A DNA stretch of 16,007 bases from Burkholderiales bacterium (GTDB lineage: Bacteria > Pseudomonadota > Gammaproteobacteria > Burkholderiales > Thiobacillaceae), in the NCBI GenBank assembly GCA_005790965.1, contig SXTL01000081.1, positions 1-16,007 of the forward strand, in the 5' to 3' direction. The translations under genes were made by a program, and so were the position numbers. Each line of letters opens with the position of its first letter. The first letter of the stretch is position 1. Shown in pieces: positions 15,642 through 16,007 of this stretch. The notes under the pieces were generated by a model. That model made no database searches and was not told the DNA's origin. It worked only from the letters and a program-made list of their open reading frames with translations.

Positions 15642-15670
15642 ATTATACGGCCTGAAGTGAACTTAATCAA
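15642..15670 (-). promoter_or_regulatory. Strong sigma70 promoter of the rimP-nusA-infB operon
   Basis: On the minus strand TTGATT (15665-15670) and a consensus TATAAT (15642-15647) are separated by exactly 17 bases. The predicted start is near 15635, giving a leader of about 41 bases to the rimP ATG. Confidence 0.85.
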
Positions 15671-15747
15671 ACAATGAAGGGGGTGTTCTTGCGCCCAGCA
15701 GAAAGACGATCCAAGTCCGTCCTCCGCGACGGCACCAGCAATCGCAA

Positions 15748-15832
15748 TGGTGCCCGGAACCGGAATCGAACCGGTACGGCCGAAGCCGAGGGATTTTAAG
15801 TCCCGTGTGTCTACCTATTTCACCATCCGGGC
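15748..15832 (-). tRNA. tRNA-Leu (UAA)
   Basis: An 85-base class II tRNA including encoded CCA. The acceptor stem GCCCGGA / TCCGGGC is perfect with discriminator A. The anticodon loop CTTAAAA holds UAA at 15796-15798. The long variable arm is a CGGC / GCCG stem closed by a UUCG tetraloop, and the T arm is ACCGG-TTCGATT-CCGGT. The outermost anticodon-stem pair appears to be a C-U mismatch. It closely resembles E. coli leuZ. It is the last tRNA of the cluster, and no separate terminator is seen before the rimP promoter. Confidence 0.96.
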
Positions 15833-15855
15833 GGATGCTGAAGTGCAAGGGAATC

Positions 15856-15929
15856 TGGAGGCGCGAGCCGGAGTCGAACCGACCTACACGGATTTGCAAT
15901 CCTGTGCATAACCGCTTTGCTATCGCGCC
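15856..15929 (-). tRNA. tRNA-Cys (GCA)
   Basis: A 74-base tRNA with encoded CCA. The acceptor stem GGCGCGA / TCGCGCC is perfect with discriminator U, as tRNA-Cys needs. The anticodon loop TTGCAAA gives GCA at 15895-15897, and the T loop is TTCGACT. It lies 23 bases from tRNA-Leu on the same strand, the same gene order as the E. coli glyW-cysT-leuZ cluster. Confidence 0.96.
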
Positions 15930-15969
15930 CGAGATCGGAAGGAAAATGCGGAAGACATTTCCCGGAAAC

Positions 15970-16007
15970 TGGAGCGGCAGAAGAGTCTCGAACTCTCGAC
16001 CTCAACC
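15970..16007 (-). tRNA. tRNA-Gly, 3' part (cut by window edge; anticodon probably GCC)
   Basis: The visible 38 bases are the 3' half: variable loop, a T arm GAGAG-TTCGAGA-CTCTT with one G-U pair, the 3' acceptor strand CTGCCGC, discriminator U and CCA. The U73 and GCxGC-type acceptor fit tRNA-Gly, and its position before tRNA-Cys and tRNA-Leu matches glyW-cysT-leuZ in E. coli. The anticodon lies past the window end, so GCC is an inference. Confidence 0.8.

Noticed and set aside
15671..15747. Separate terminator for the tRNA cluster
   Set aside because: A 5-bp CCGTC/GACGG hairpin exists but no T run follows; the first convincing terminator is in the rimP leader.
15663..15899. Minus-strand open frame of 78 codons
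   Set aside because: It is a translation of the tRNA-Leu and part of tRNA-Cys genes (the RPDGEIGRHTGLKIPRLRPYRFDSG type of product), a common false gene.

Overview
The window looks like chromosome from a proteobacterium, most likely a gammaproteobacterium. The main support is the complete minus-strand run rimP-nusA-infB-rbfA-truB-rpsO-pnp, together with an adjacent mrp-dcd pair, an RppH-type Nudix hydrolase and bacterial-type ProRS with the inserted editing domain. A CbbY-type phosphatase suggests, but does not prove, an autotroph with a Calvin cycle. Coding density is high, there are no mobile elements or CRISPR arrays, and no gene-free stretch exceeds 300 bases. The species cannot be named from the sequence alone.

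Layout, left to right. 1-1589 (minus): the 5' part of dcd (dCTP deaminase, cut by the window edge) preceded by mrp, with a strong intrinsic terminator between them. 1766-3759 (minus): a two-CBS-domain protein, rppH, and a spermidine-synthase-like protein that has lost typical aminopropyltransferase residues; a terminator follows the CBS gene just ahead of mrp. 3796-5511 (plus): proS, divergent from the spermidine-synthase-like gene. 5545-6300 (minus): a cbbY-type HAD phosphatase. 6388-6858 (plus): a 156-residue protein of unknown function with an apparent TTG start. 6901-6926: a bidirectional terminator closing the convergent pair with pnp. 6944-15594 (minus): the transcription/translation/RNA-decay operon, read in the order rimP, nusA, infB, rbfA, truB, rpsO, pnp. 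15748-16007 (minus): tRNA-Leu(UAA), tRNA-Cys(GCA) and the 3' part of a probable tRNA-Gly.

The operon genes belong to one theme: RimP and RbfA mature the 30S subunit, NusA controls elongation, termination and antitermination, IF2 starts translation, TruB makes pseudouridine 55 in tRNA, S15 (rpsO) is an early 30S protein, and PNPase degrades RNA. A strong sigma70-type promoter (15642-15670) lies directly upstream of rimP. It is followed almost at once by an intrinsic terminator whose 3' arm can also pair with the sequence next to the rimP start. This looks like a very compact attenuator and is the most interesting regulatory structure here. A second, weaker promoter before rpsO overlaps the truB stop codon.

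Most of the window is conserved housekeeping DNA and I do not see a new multi-gene system. The points worth a second look are the rimP leader, the gly-cys-leu tRNA cluster at the position where E. coli has metY, a threonine replacing the usual asparagine in the IF2 G4 motif, the spermidine-synthase-like protein with simple-sequence tracts in its 3' end, and the unknown protein beside cbbY.
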